DNA of 64,000 bases from Azoarcus indigens (GTDB lineage Bacteria > Pseudomonadota > Gammaproteobacteria > Burkholderiales > Rhodocyclaceae), in assembly GCF_004361735.1 (NCBI RefSeq), contig NZ_SNVV01000008.1, positions 62,001 to 126,000 of the forward strand, given 5' to 3'. Within the stretch, counting starts at the first letter, position 1; each line of letters starts with the position of its first letter. Positions 1-9,012 of this stretch are shown here, piece by piece. The notes under the pieces are model-generated. The model was not told the origin of the DNA and ran no database searches. It saw nothing but the letters and a program-made list of their open reading frames with translations. The position numbers and the translations under genes are program-made.

Positions 1-1058
1 GCCATCACCAGGGTTTTGTCGGCGCCCTCGGCGAGCGCGGTGAAGCGCGGCCCGGCGCTGGCCGGCAGTTCTTCGAAGCGGGCGCCGCCATCGCTGCTGC
101 GCAGCAGGCGGCCGGCCTCATCCACCAGCACCAGCGCGCCGTCGGCGAGCCGCGTGCCGGCGACCACCGATTCGCCGCGGCCGGTGTTCACCTTGGTCCA
201 CGCCGCACCGGGCGCGGGCTGGTGGAAAAGGTTGCCGCGCAGGCCGAACACCACCGCGCCGTCGCCGGCAAGCAGCGCGCCGAAGAAGGTGCCGTTGTAG
301 GGCGAGGCGAGCGGCGCGAAGCTGGCGCCGCCGTCTTCCGACGCGAACATCGCGCCCTGCTCGCCCACCACCAGCAGGCGTGCACCCTGGCGGGCGATGG
401 CGTAGAGATGGCGGCCGCGCGGGTCGCCGATGCGGTCCATGATCGAGTGCCAGCTGCGGCCGCCGTCCTCGGTCGCCAGCGCCAGGCCGTAGGCGCCGAC
501 CACGAAGCCGCGCTGCGCATCGACGAAATGCACGTCGAGCAGCGGCTTGTCGGGGCCGTCGTCGACGAGACGCTGCGCATCCGCCAGCCGGCGCGCGCTG
601 GCGGCATCGCCCGCGGCGGCAGCCTGGGCTGCTTCCAGCACGCGCTGCGCCGCCTGGCGGCCGTCGAGCTGGCGTACCCAGGTTTTGCCGCCGTCCGCGC
701 TATGCAGCACCACCCCGCCGTGCCCCACCGCCCAGCCGTGCTGCGCATCGGCGAAGTGCACATTGGTCAGCGCCACGCTCACCGGCACCGCGTCGGCCTG
801 GCGCCAGCGCGCGCCGTTGTCGTCGGAAAGCAGCACGGTGCCGCGCTCGCCCACCGCCACCAGGCGGTCGCCGGCGCGGGTGATCGCCAGCAGCAGCGCG
901 GTGTTGGCGCGCGGCGTCGTGGCCGCAGGCTGTTCGAGCAGGTCGAAGCGCGCGGCGAGTGGCGCTTCCGGCGTGGCCGCATGCAGCACTGGCATGCCCA
1001 GGCCGAGGGCGAGCAAGGCCGCCCCGACCCGCCGCCGGGTAGAGATTCTGGTGTTCAT
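1..1058 (-). CDS. YCF48/BNR-repeat periplasmic protein, 3' end outside the window
   Basis: This reading frame opens at an ATG at 1058 and stays open to the window edge, so the C-terminus is missing. It starts with a signal peptide (NTRISTRRRV, a hydrophobic core, cleavage near LHA-AT). Repeated blades follow, of the type GERGTVLLSDDNGARW, HGWAVGHGGVVLHSADGGKTW and RGFVVGAYGLALATEDGGRSW. These are the YCF48/Hcf136 beta-propeller repeats related to BNR/Asp-box repeats. It lies 92 bp downstream of the DUF1329 gene on the same strand and is probably co-transcribed with it. In other proteobacteria this trio (DUF1302, DUF1329, YCF48-like) is commonly followed by an RND/MMPL exporter, which would lie to the left of this window; that is an expectation and cannot be seen here. 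The substrate is unknown. Confidence 0.82.
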   Translation of the reverse strand, partial: MNTRISTRRRVGAALLALGLGMPVLHAATPEAPLAARFDLLEQPAATTPRANTALLLAITRAGDRLVAVGERGTVLLSDDNGARWRQADAVPVSVALTNVHFADAQHGWAVGHGGVVLHSADGGKTWVRQLDGRQAAQRVLEAAQAAAAGDAASARRLADAQRLVDDGPDKPLLDVHFVDAQRGFVVGAYGLALATEDGGRSWHSIMDRIGDPRGRHLYAIARQGARLLVVGEQGAMFASEDGGASFAPLASPYNGTFFGALLAGDGAVVFGLRGNLFHQPAPGAAWTKVNTGRGESVVAGTRLADGALVLVDEAGRLLRSSDGGARFEELPASAGPRFTALAEGADKTLVM

Positions 1059-1150
1059 GATGTCGTGTTCCCTGGCGCCGGCGATGGCCGGCTCAGCGCG
1101 GCGTCCGCGGCCGTCGAAGGGCCGCGGAGGGACCGCTGAAGCAGACAGGA

Positions 1151-2503
1151 TCAGCGCACGGCTTCGGCCGCGACCGCATCCCCGGTGAAGTAGTTTTCGC
1201 TCTTGCGCGGCACCACGCGGAAGTCCTCGCCGTTGAGCGCCTGGATCACGCTCATGGTGCCGGCCTGCAGGTTGAACACGGTGGCGGTCTTGATCAGCGT
1301 GGCCGGCACGCTCGGCACCACGAAGGGCGTCACCTGGGTGGTGCGCCACAGCTTGCCCTCGGCGTCGTAGCCGTCCATCAGCAGCAGCAGCCAGCTGTCC
1401 TCGTCGAAGTAGAAGCGGCGCTTGGGCACCGCATGGCGCTTGCCGGAAGCGACCGTGGCTTCCACCTCCCACACCCGGTGCAGCTCCCAGCGCACGTGGT
1501 CGGGGTTGAGGTGGTGCTTGGCGATGGCATCGTCCAGCTTCGCGCCGATCAGGCCGTTGGTGTTGTACGGCACGTACATCTCTTTCTTGCCGACGATCTT
1601 CCAGTCGTAACGGTCCATCGCGCCGAAGAAGCCCTGCACCTCGTCGAAGTAGTTGGCGCCGGAGGCGACGAAGTCGGGCGTGTCGTAGGCCACCGTGGGC
1701 GCCCGCCGCACGCGGCGCTGGCCGACCAGGTATTGCCAGGCCTGGCGCGGATTGGCCGGGTCGATGGTGTCGCGGATGACCAGCGATTCGCCGGCCTTGA
1801 ACGGCGGTTCCAGCGTGTTGAAGCGGAACATCGCGTACTCGCCCGACCAGCGCTCCGGCGCGCCGTCCTTGTAATAGAACGGGTACTGGAAGGCGATGTC
1901 GTTGCGCGTCGCCAGCGTGTGGCTGCCGTCGGCGTTGCCGACGATGTTCTTGAAGCGGTACTCGATGGACTCCGCCTCGACCCGCATCAGGTAGTTCCAG
2001 ATGACCTCGGCGCCGTCCTTGGGAATCGGGAACGGCGTGCCGCCGAAGCAGCCCTCCAGCGAGCGCTTCTCGTCCTTCAGCGAACAGCGGGTGGCGTTCT
2101 TGAAGGCGTTGTCGTAGACGTGCTGGGGCGCGGCGGCGGTGCGCTGGGTCGGGTAGACGTCGACGCGGAAGCTGTCCGGATACTTGGCGAGCAGCAGCCG
2201 GGTGCCCTCGCTGAGCTTGTCGGCGTACTGGGCGGCGTTCTTCGCGCTGATCTGCAGCAGCGGCTTGTCGTTGGCGAGGAACTGCGTCGGGATGTCGCCG
2301 AGCTTGTTGCCGGCCACCGGCTTGGTCTGGCCGCCGGTCCAGGCGGGAATGCTGCCGTCCTTGTTGCCGGCGCGCTCGCCACCCAGCGGCGTCAGCGTGG
2401 TCTTGAGGGCGGCGGCCTCGGCCTCGGTCACCGCGGCCTGGGCCTGCGGTGCGATTGCGAGCAGTCCGCCAATGGCGATGCACAGCATCTTCATGCGCAA
2501 CAT
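1151..2503 (-). CDS. DUF1329 family periplasmic protein
   Basis: The protein is about 450 aa and begins MLRMKMLCIAIGG with a Sec signal peptide ending near AQA-AVTEAEA. The open frame continues upstream, but the ATG at 2503 is chosen because it begins the signal peptide. The body matches the DUF1329 family (LPS-outer-membrane-like fold): a GNKDGSIPAWTGG segment near the N-terminus, many aromatic strands, and the segment QAWQYLVGQRRVRRAPTVAYD. Length agrees with the family. It sits 29 bp after the DUF1302 gene and before the YCF48 gene on the same strand. DUF1329/DUF1302 pairs are tied to outer-membrane handling of hydrophobic compounds (steroids, lipids, aromatics) in several proteobacteria. 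Here the substrate is not determined. Confidence 0.85.
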   Translation of the reverse strand: MLRMKMLCIAIGGLLAIAPQAQAAVTEAEAAALKTTLTPLGGERAGNKDGSIPAWTGGQTKPVAGNKLGDIPTQFLANDKPLLQISAKNAAQYADKLSEGTRLLLAKYPDSFRVDVYPTQRTAAAPQHVYDNAFKNATRCSLKDEKRSLEGCFGGTPFPIPKDGAEVIWNYLMRVEAESIEYRFKNIVGNADGSHTLATRNDIAFQYPFYYKDGAPERWSGEYAMFRFNTLEPPFKAGESLVIRDTIDPANPRQAWQYLVGQRRVRRAPTVAYDTPDFVASGANYFDEVQGFFGAMDRYDWKIVGKKEMYVPYNTNGLIGAKLDDAIAKHHLNPDHVRWELHRVWEVEATVASGKRHAVPKRRFYFDEDSWLLLLMDGYDAEGKLWRTTQVTPFVVPSVPATLIKTATVFNLQAGTMSVIQALNGEDFRVVPRKSENYFTGDAVAAEAVR

Positions 2504-2532
2504 GGTCGTGTCTCCAGTCGTTGTAGTCGTGT

Positions 2533-4221
2533 TCAGAACGTGCGCTGCACGGAGAGCGAGATGAAGTCGCGGTCGCCGTGGAAGTTCTGGTAGGAAAGCT
2601 CGGGCACCGCGGTGTTGTAGCGGATCACCGAGCCGGCGGAGCCGATGTAGTGCGTGTAGTTCAGGCTGGCCTGCCAGGTCTTCTGGTAGTCGCCCTTCAC
2701 CCCGATCGAGATGTTGCCGCCGTGCTCCGAGGGGAACAGCGCGCCGTTGACCGAGCTGCGCCCGGAGATGCCGTAGCTCACGCCGATCGGCACCTGCAGG
2801 TCCAGCCCCGGCACCACCTGGAAGTACTCCGGCTGGAAGATGAACTGCACCGCGCTGGCGTCGCGGGTGGCGCGCGGATCGAGCTGATCGGCGTTCTTGC
2901 TGATCGACAGGCGGCGGTTGAAGGCGAATTCGCCGATGAAGGAGGCGCCATCCCACAGCGGGCTGGCCGCCAGCACGGCGAGCGCGGACAGGTTGAGGTG
3001 CAGGGTCTTGCCGACCGGGTAGGCCGCGTTGCCGCCGCCGTTGGCGGTGGCGTTGCCCGGCATGATCACCGTGTTGCCGCTCGCCACCAGCGGCATGTTG
3101 TCGCGGAAGGAGAGCTCGCCCGCCACGTTGGTGTCGCCCAGCAGGGTGCTGAAGCTCGCCCCCACCATGCGGATGTTCTCGCCGAAGACCTGCACGTAGT
3201 CGCCGATGCTGCCGGCCTGCGCGTTCACGCCGGGGCGCACGTAGAACTGGGGCATCTTGTCGTGGTAGCGCGCTGCGTAGAAGCCGAACTCGGTGTCGTC
3301 GAGCTTCAGCCGCAGTTGCACCCCGCCCTGCCCGGAATCCCGCGCCTCGATGTCCTTGCCGCGGTAGGCGACGGCGCCCGGCCCGAGGATCAGCGATTCA
3401 CCGCCGTTATCGACAAAGTCGGCAAAGCTGAAATAGCTGCCCGCCGCCGGCAGGCGCGTCTTGCGCCACTCGAACTGGTAGTAGGCGCCGACGGTGACCT
3501 TGGGGTTGATCTGCACCTGGCCGGAGATCTGCCCGATCGGCCGCAGGATCTCCTTGAACTGCGAGTTGGGCACCGACAGCGCCTTGATCAGATCGAGCGA
3601 GGTCTGCGCCGCGGCGATGCCGTTGGAGCCGAAGAACAGGCTCTCGCCGTAGAGCTGGGTGAAGCGCCCAGCCTTGACGTTCACATTCATGTCGCCCGGG
3701 CTGAAGTTGGCGTAGGCGAAGGCATCCAGCACCTCGGCGTACTGGCCGTGCAGCTTGCGGGTGGAGCGGGTGAACTCGTCGTAGTCGGCCGAGCGCGAAT
3801 TGACCAGCGCGCCACCGGCGGCGCCGGGGTTGTCGTTGCGGCGCTGATAGACGCTGTCGTACCAGCCGGCGCCGCTCAGGCGAAAGCCGTAGTCGCGCTT
3901 GTAGCGGAAGTCGAGTTCGGTCAGCAGGTCGAGCCGGTTGGAGATCAGCCCGCGGCCGAAGTTGAGATCGCCGTCGTTGGTGTTGGCCTGGGTGCCGGCG
4001 GAGTTGTCGGCAACATCGCCATCGGCCCCGCGCAAGCGCCACGCGGCGCTGTACTTCACCGTGTTGTCCCAGCGCAGCACCACGTCCGGGTTGCCGGTGT
4101 CGATGGTGGCTGCGCCCACGGCCGCCGGCAGCAGCCCGCCAAAGGCGACGGCCAGGGCCTGCACCAGGCAGCTGTATGGGACCACGCGCGGACGGACGGC
4201 CCGCCTTGAATCAAACGCCAT
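2533..4221 (-). CDS. DUF1302 family outer-membrane protein
   Basis: The protein is 562 aa and begins MAFDSRRAVRPRV with a signal peptide ending near AVGA-ATIDTG. The DUF1302 start signature is visible as NPDVVLRWDNTVKYS, followed by a glycine- and aromatic-rich beta-strand pattern. It ends FISLSVQRTF, with the terminal phenylalanine typical of outer-membrane beta-barrels. It is the first gene of a three-gene minus-strand group (DUF1302, DUF1329, YCF48-like) and is divergent from a LysR gene starting at 4463, which probably regulates it. The family is predicted to form an outer-membrane channel or lipid-transfer partner; the transported compound is unknown. Confidence 0.85.
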   Translation of the reverse strand: MAFDSRRAVRPRVVPYSCLVQALAVAFGGLLPAAVGAATIDTGNPDVVLRWDNTVKYSAAWRLRGADGDVADNSAGTQANTNDGDLNFGRGLISNRLDLLTELDFRYKRDYGFRLSGAGWYDSVYQRRNDNPGAAGGALVNSRSADYDEFTRSTRKLHGQYAEVLDAFAYANFSPGDMNVNVKAGRFTQLYGESLFFGSNGIAAAQTSLDLIKALSVPNSQFKEILRPIGQISGQVQINPKVTVGAYYQFEWRKTRLPAAGSYFSFADFVDNGGESLILGPGAVAYRGKDIEARDSGQGGVQLRLKLDDTEFGFYAARYHDKMPQFYVRPGVNAQAGSIGDYVQVFGENIRMVGASFSTLLGDTNVAGELSFRDNMPLVASGNTVIMPGNATANGGGNAAYPVGKTLHLNLSALAVLAASPLWDGASFIGEFAFNRRLSISKNADQLDPRATRDASAVQFIFQPEYFQVVPGLDLQVPIGVSYGISGRSSVNGALFPSEHGGNISIGVKGDYQKTWQASLNYTHYIGSAGSVIRYNTAVPELSYQNFHGDRDFISLSVQRTF

Positions 4222-4418
4222 GTCTTCCTCCTGTCGTTGTTATCGCTGTGGGGCGACTGGAGGCCAGGGAGGGAGCAAACCGCCCCACCCCCGACCCGCA
4301 TCGCCATCAGCTGTTATTGCCGGCCCGGGCCTCGCCTTTCCTGCGAGCCCCCTGCCGTCATGAGGAAAAATTACCGGCGCGCCTCATTACCGTCCAATAC
4401 CCATTCAAGGCTCACCTA

Positions 4419-4433
4419 ATACCTTCGCGGTAT
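4419..4433. promoter_or_regulatory. Candidate LysR box (ATACC-N5-GGTAT)
   Basis: A perfect 5-bp inverted repeat ATACC-TTCGC-GGTAT lies 30 bp upstream of the LysR start codon, in the intergenic region shared with the DUF1302 gene. It has the T-N11-A geometry of LysR-type operators. It may serve autoregulation and control of the divergent DUF1302 operon. The assignment rests on pattern and position only. Confidence 0.5.
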
Positions 4434-4462
4434 GATGAACACCCTCGAACGGGACGCCGCCC

Positions 4463-5377
4463 ATGGATATCCGCCAACTCCGCTACTTCATCGCCGTCGC
4501 CGAGGAGGCGAACATCGGCCGGGCCGCCACCCGGCTGCACATGTCGCAGCCGCCGCTGACCCGCCAGATCCAGCAACTGGAAGAAGAACTCGACACCCAG
4601 CTCTTCGTGCGCACCCCGCGCGGCATGGAACTGACCCAGGCGGGCACGCTGTTCCTCGCGGAAGCGCGCAACATCCGCGCCCTCATCGAGCAGGCCACCG
4701 AACGCACCCAGCGCGCCGGGCAAGGCAGGCTTGGGCGGCTGGACGTGGCCATCTTCGGCTCGGCCATCCTCGACCGCATCCCCAAGCTGATCCTGAATTT
4801 CCGCAACGAATACCCGGATGTGAACGTGGTGCTGCACACCATGACCAAGGCCGAGCAGATCGCGGCCTTGCGGCAGAACCGCATCACCGTGGGCTTCAAC
4901 CGCATGCTCGCGCCGCTGCCGGACATCCGCAGCGAAGTGATCGCCACCGAGGCGCTGCTGCTCGCGGTGAACCTCAACGATCCGCTGGCCGCGCAGCCCG
5001 CCTTGCCCTTCGACGCGCTCGCCCGGCGTCCTGTGATCCTGTTCCCCTCAGGCGCGCGCCCCAACTTCGTCGACAAGGTGCTGGCGCTGTGCGAAGCGCG
5101 CGGCTTCATCCCCGAAGTCGCGCAGGAGGTGGGCGACGCGGTCACCGGCGTGGCGCTGGTCGCCAGCGGCTTCGGCGTCTGCGTGGTTCCGGAATCGGCA
5201 ACCACGCTGCAGTACCCCGGCGTGGCTTACCTCCCCTTCGCCGACGCCCCGGCCGACGCTCGCGTCGACCTCAGCTGCATCTACCGCGCCGACGACCACT
5301 CGCCCATCCTGACGACCTTCCTTGCCTCCGTCCGCAAGTCGGCGGCACTGCAGGACGGGGCGGCGCGCGGCGCGTAA
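4463..5377 (+). CDS. LysR-type transcriptional regulator
   Basis: The protein is 304 aa. It has an N-terminal winged helix-turn-helix (MDIRQLRYFIAVAEEANIGRAATRLHMSQPPLTRQIQQLEEEL) and a substrate-binding-like C-terminal domain. The start at 4463 begins directly with the canonical MDIRQLRYF. It belongs to the BenM/CatM/CbnR-like branch, judging from the RAATRLHMSQPPLTRQI motif, which often responds to aromatic acids or their metabolites. It is divergent from the DUF1302-DUF1329-YCF48 group, with a T-N11-A inverted repeat in the shared promoter region, so that group is the probable target. The effector is unknown. Confidence 0.92.
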   Translation: MDIRQLRYFIAVAEEANIGRAATRLHMSQPPLTRQIQQLEEELDTQLFVRTPRGMELTQAGTLFLAEARNIRALIEQATERTQRAGQGRLGRLDVAIFGSAILDRIPKLILNFRNEYPDVNVVLHTMTKAEQIAALRQNRITVGFNRMLAPLPDIRSEVIATEALLLAVNLNDPLAAQPALPFDALARRPVILFPSGARPNFVDKVLALCEARGFIPEVAQEVGDAVTGVALVASGFGVCVVPESATTLQYPGVAYLPFADAPADARVDLSCIYRADDHSPILTTFLASVRKSAALQDGAARGA

Positions 5378-5456
5378 ACACCCCGCGCTGGCGAGGCCGC
5401 CGCTTCCGCGTGGCGGCGGTCTGGCTGCACGAGCGGTTCTCCTTTTTCCCGCGCGC

Positions 5457-6380
5457 TCAAGCCACCCGGCAGGCGCCGGCGCTGTCGGATGCCATTGCCG
5501 GAAACACCCGCTCGCAGAGGAAATCCACCAGCGCGCGCACCTTGGGCGAGGCATGCTTGCTCGCCGGCCACAGCACATGGAAGGTGTTGCTGCGCGCCAC
5601 ATGGTCCTCCAGCACCCGCTGCAGCCGGCCCTCCGCCAGCAGGGCGCGCACCGAGAAATCCGGCACGCAGGCGATGCCCAGGTCTTGCAGGGCGAAGCAC
5701 ACCCGCGTCTCGATGTTGTTGCAGATCATCGAGGTCGGCAGCGCCAGCTCGGGCTCGTCCGGCGCCCGCCGCAGAGGCCAGCTTTCCAGCTTGCCGGAGT
5801 TGGGATAGCGGTAATGCAGGCAGCTGTGCGCCAGCAGATCCGCCGGCACCCGCGGCGTGCCGCGCTGCGCCAGGTAGCCGGGCGAGGCCACCAGCAGCAG
5901 CTGGAACTGCCCCAGCTTGCGGGCGGAGAGGCGGGAGTCGGCCGGCTCGCCGGTGCGCACCACCGCGTCGAAACCCTCTTCGATGACGTCCACCAGGCGG
6001 TCGGAGAAATCCAGGTCCAGCTCGATGTCCGGATGGCAGCGCATGAACTCGCCCAGCACCGGCAGCACCAGCGAACTCACCAGCGGCAGGCTGACCCGCA
6101 GCCGCCCGCGCGGCACCGCCGAAGCCTCGGACAGCTCCAGCTCCGCCGCCTCTATCTCCGCCAGGATGCGCCGGCTGCGCTCCAGGAACAGCGCGCCCTC
6201 CGCCGTCAGCGTGATGCTGCGGGTGCTGCGGTGGAACAGGCGTACCCCCAGCCGCTCTTCCAGCCGGGCCACGCTTTTGCCCACCGCCGAGGCCGACACC
6301 CCCAGCGCCCGGCCGGCGGCGACGAAGCTGCGGGTCTCCGCTACCTGGATGAACACGGTGAAGCCACTGAGGCTGTCCAT
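5457..6380 (-). CDS. LysR-type transcriptional regulator
   Basis: The protein is 307 aa with an N-terminal HTH (MDSLSGFTVFIQVAETRSFVAAGRALGVSASAVGKSVARLEERLGVRLFHRSTR) and a LysR effector domain. The ASAVGKSVARLE motif and FHRSTRSITLT belong to the large AaeR/DmlR-type LysR branch. It is divergent from the serine hydrolase and MFS genes starting at 6497, with a GGACAA-N2-TTGTCC repeat between them. The likely role is control of that hydrolase/exporter pair. Confidence 0.92.
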   Translation of the reverse strand: MDSLSGFTVFIQVAETRSFVAAGRALGVSASAVGKSVARLEERLGVRLFHRSTRSITLTAEGALFLERSRRILAEIEAAELELSEASAVPRGRLRVSLPLVSSLVLPVLGEFMRCHPDIELDLDFSDRLVDVIEEGFDAVVRTGEPADSRLSARKLGQFQLLLVASPGYLAQRGTPRVPADLLAHSCLHYRYPNSGKLESWPLRRAPDEPELALPTSMICNNIETRVCFALQDLGIACVPDFSVRALLAEGRLQRVLEDHVARSNTFHVLWPASKHASPKVRALVDFLCERVFPAMASDSAGACRVA

Positions 6381-6396
6381 ATGCGCCCTCGATTAA

Positions 6397-6410
6397 GGAC
6401 AAAATTGTCC
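6397..6410. promoter_or_regulatory. Inverted repeat GGACAA-AA-TTGTCC, candidate operator
   Basis: This is a perfect 6-bp inverted repeat with a two-base spacer, centred in the 116-bp gap between the divergent LysR gene and the serine hydrolase gene. It lies 17 bp upstream of the LysR start. Palindromes with this ACAA/TTGT core are frequent in promoters controlled by AaeR/DmlR-like LysR proteins. No binding data can be inferred from sequence. Confidence 0.5.
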
Positions 6411-6496
6411 GTAGAACGAGGAACTCTACCCTGCTTTTTCTTCAATCCAACGTTTTCTATTGTCTCGGGGCCTTCCATGAACACGAGGAATTCCCG

Positions 6497-7762
6497 ATGG
6501 CTTCCGCCCCTTTTGCAGCTCCGGCAGCGCCGCTTCCCGCGCCCCACGCTGCATCCCTTGATGGCTCGCCCTCCCCCGCCGCAGCGCCACTCCTGCCCGC
6601 CGTGCAGCAGGCAGTGCGGCGAGCGCTGGAGGAGCAGCGGCTGGTCGGCGCGGTGGTGCTGGTGGCACACGATGGCGCGCTGATCCACCACCAGGCCGCC
6701 GGCTTCGCCGACCGCGAAAGCGCCTCGCCGATGCGGCCGGACACCCTCTTCCGCCTGGCCTCGGTCAGCAAGCCCATCGTCGCCACCGCGGCGATGGTGC
6801 TGGTGGCGCAAGGCCGGCTGGCGCTGGACGAGGACATCCGCCGCTGGCTGCCGGATTTCCAGCCCAGGCTGGCCGATGGCAGCGTAGCCCGCATCACCCC
6901 GCGCCAGTTGCTGAGCCACACCGCCGGCCTGGGCTACCGCTTCTTCGAGGCGGACGAGAATGGCGCCTACGCCCGCGCCGGCGTTTCCGACGGCATGGAC
7001 GACAGCCCCATCAGCCTGCAGGAGAACCTGCGCCGCATCGCCAGCGTGCCCCTGGGCTATCCGCCCGGCAGCGGCTGGGGCTATTCGCTCGCCATCGACG
7101 TGCTCGGCGGCGTGATCGAAGCGCTGTGCGGCATGCCGCTGGCGCAGGCGGTGCGCCAGTTGGTGACCGCGCCGCTGGGCATGGCGGACACCGGCTTCAG
7201 CGCCAGCGCCGCCGGCCGCGTCGCCACCGCCTATGTCAGCGACCAGCCGCGACCCCACCGCCTGGGCGAAGGTGAGGTGGTGCCGGTGCTGCCGGGCACC
7301 GTCGGCATCCGTTACAGCCCGGCGCGCATCTTCGATCCGCGGGCCTTTCCTTCCGCCGGTGCCGGCATGGCGGGCAGCGCACCCGACTTCCTGCGCCTGC
7401 TCGAAACGCTGCGCCAGGGCGGCGGCGGGCTGCTGCCGGCCGGGCTGGTGGACGAGATGGGCCGCGACCAGACCGGCGGCCTGTCGCTGCCGGACGCCCC
7501 CGGCACCGGCTTCGGCCTGGGCTTCTCGGTGCTGCGCGAGCCGGCGCTGGCCGCCTCGCCGGAATCCGCCGGCACCTGGCGCTGGGGCGGCGCCTACGGC
7601 CATTCCTGGTTCGTGGACCGCGCCCGCGGGCTCAGCGTGGTGGCTTTCACCAACACGCTGTACGAGGGCATGTCCGGCCGCTTCGTCGCCGAGCTGCGCG
7701 ATGCCGTGTATGCCGATGCCAGCCGACCCGTCTCCGATCTCAAGCGAAGGAAAGAAGCATGA
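6497..7762 (+). CDS. Serine hydrolase of the beta-lactamase/family VIII esterase type
   Basis: The protein is 421 aa. The catalytic SxxK motif is SVSK within FRLASVSKPIVATAAMVL. The second motif appears as GYSLAIDVLGGVIE, with the tyrosine expected of class C-type enzymes. The C-terminal region GGAYGHSWFVDRARGLSVV replaces the KTG box. This pattern fits family VIII esterases, 1,4-butanediol-diacrylate-type esterases and penicillin-binding-protein-like hydrolases rather than a true beta-lactamase. No clear signal peptide is present, so it is probably cytoplasmic. The start at 6497 is preceded by GAGGAA. Its stop overlaps the start of the MFS gene (ATGA), showing translational coupling. Substrate unknown. 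Confidence 0.88.
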   Translation: MASAPFAAPAAPLPAPHAASLDGSPSPAAAPLLPAVQQAVRRALEEQRLVGAVVLVAHDGALIHHQAAGFADRESASPMRPDTLFRLASVSKPIVATAAMVLVAQGRLALDEDIRRWLPDFQPRLADGSVARITPRQLLSHTAGLGYRFFEADENGAYARAGVSDGMDDSPISLQENLRRIASVPLGYPPGSGWGYSLAIDVLGGVIEALCGMPLAQAVRQLVTAPLGMADTGFSASAAGRVATAYVSDQPRPHRLGEGEVVPVLPGTVGIRYSPARIFDPRAFPSAGAGMAGSAPDFLRLLETLRQGGGGLLPAGLVDEMGRDQTGGLSLPDAPGTGFGLGFSVLREPALAASPESAGTWRWGGAYGHSWFVDRARGLSVVAFTNTLYEGMSGRFVAELRDAVYADASRPVSDLKRRKEA

Positions 7763-8994
7763 CATACGCAGGCAACACTCTGGCGGCTGAAGCCGCCGGC
7801 CTCGCCCCGCCCTCCCAGCTGCCGCCCTCCCGGTTGCCGCTCTCCGCGCTGCTGGCGCTGGCGGTGGCCGGTTTCATCACCATCCTCACCGAAGCCCTGC
7901 CGGCCGGGCTGCTGCCGCAGATAGCCGCCGGCCTGGCGGTGCCGGAGGCGCTCGCCGGCCAGTTGGTCACCCTGTATGCCGTCGGCTCGCTGGCCGCCGC
8001 CATTCCGCTCACGCTGGCCACCCGCGGCCTGCGGCGGCGGCCGCTGCTGCTGGCGGCCATCGCCGGTTTCGCCGTCGCCAACACCGTCACCGCGCTGTCC
8101 GGCCACTATGTGCTGACCCTGATCGCCCGCCTGCTCGCCGGGGTGGCCGCCGGCCTGCTGTGGGCGCTGATCGCCGGCTACGCCGCCCGCATGGTGCCGG
8201 AGCATCTGAAAGGCCGGGCGATTGCGCTGGCGATGGTGGGCACGCCGCTGGCGCTGTCGCTGGGCGTGCCGGCGGGCACCTTTCTCGGCGCCCTGGCTGG
8301 CTGGCGCGCCTGCTTCGGCCTGATGACGGGAATGACGCTGCTGCTGATGCTCTGGGTGCTGCGCACGGTGCCGGATTTCCCCGGCCAGGCCGCCGACCGC
8401 CGCCAACCGCTGCTGCGGGTGCTGGCGCTGCCCGGCATACGCACGGTGCTGCTCGCGACCCTGGGCTTCGTGCTGGCGCACAACATCCTCTACACCTACA
8501 TCGCTCCCTTCCTGCGGGAGGCGCAACTCGGCGACCGGGTGGACCTGGTGCTGCTGGTGTTCGGCGCCGCCTCGCTGCTGGGCATCTGGATCACCGGCGT
8601 GCTGATAGACCGCTGGCTGCGGCAGCTGATGCTGGCCAGCACGCTGCTGTTCGGCCTCGCCGTGTTGGCGCTGGGGCTGTGGAGCGGCCGCCCTGCGGCG
8701 GTGTATGCCGCCATCGGCCTATGGGGCCTGGCCTTCGGCGGCTCGGCCACGCTGCTGCAGACCGCGCTGGCGAAGGCAGCCGGGGAGGCCTCGGATCTCG
8801 CCCAGTCCATGCTGGTCACCGCCTGGAACCTCGCCATCGCCGGTGGCGGCCTGCTGGGCGGGCTGCTGCTGGAAGAGCTGGGCGTGACCGCCTTTGCACC
8901 GGCCTTGCTGCTCCTGCTGGGGGCGACCTGGGGGCTGGTGTGGCGGGCCCGCGCTGCGGGTTTTCCGCCAGCGGGTGGCGAGCACCGCGCCTGA
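7759..8994 (+). CDS. MFS transporter, DHA1 (AraJ/PbuE-like) family
   Basis: The protein is 411 aa with about 12 hydrophobic segments. The N-terminal segment LPLSALLALAVAGFITILTEALPAGLLPQIAAGL is typical of the DHA1 exporters related to AraJ, NepI and PbuE. The motif-A loop is of the form LATRGLRRRPLLL, and GLLWALIAGYAARMVP is the common helix-4/5 segment. Its ATG overlaps the stop of the serine hydrolase gene, so the two form one operon under the divergent LysR. It could export a product or substrate of that hydrolase; the compound cannot be named. Confidence 0.88.
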   Translation: MTYAGNTLAAEAAGLAPPSQLPPSRLPLSALLALAVAGFITILTEALPAGLLPQIAAGLAVPEALAGQLVTLYAVGSLAAAIPLTLATRGLRRRPLLLAAIAGFAVANTVTALSGHYVLTLIARLLAGVAAGLLWALIAGYAARMVPEHLKGRAIALAMVGTPLALSLGVPAGTFLGALAGWRACFGLMTGMTLLLMLWVLRTVPDFPGQAADRRQPLLRVLALPGIRTVLLATLGFVLAHNILYTYIAPFLREAQLGDRVDLVLLVFGAASLLGIWITGVLIDRWLRQLMLASTLLFGLAVLALGLWSGRPAAVYAAIGLWGLAFGGSATLLQTALAKAAGEASDLAQSMLVTAWNLAIAGGGLLGGLLLEELGVTAFAPALLLLLGATWGLVWRARAAGFPPAGGEHRA

Positions 8995-9012
8995 GCGGCC
9001 GGCGGCCGGCAT

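Noticed and set aside
1433-4209. Long plus-strand open frames opposite the DUF1329 and DUF1302 genes
   Set aside because: Antisense shadows caused by high third-position GC, rich in Val, Arg, His and Ala, with no domain features. The minus-strand frames have signal peptides and family motifs.
6497-7762. Antibiotic-resistance beta-lactamase
   Set aside because: There is no signal peptide, the KTG box is replaced, and the length and motifs fit family VIII esterases or other serine hydrolases better.
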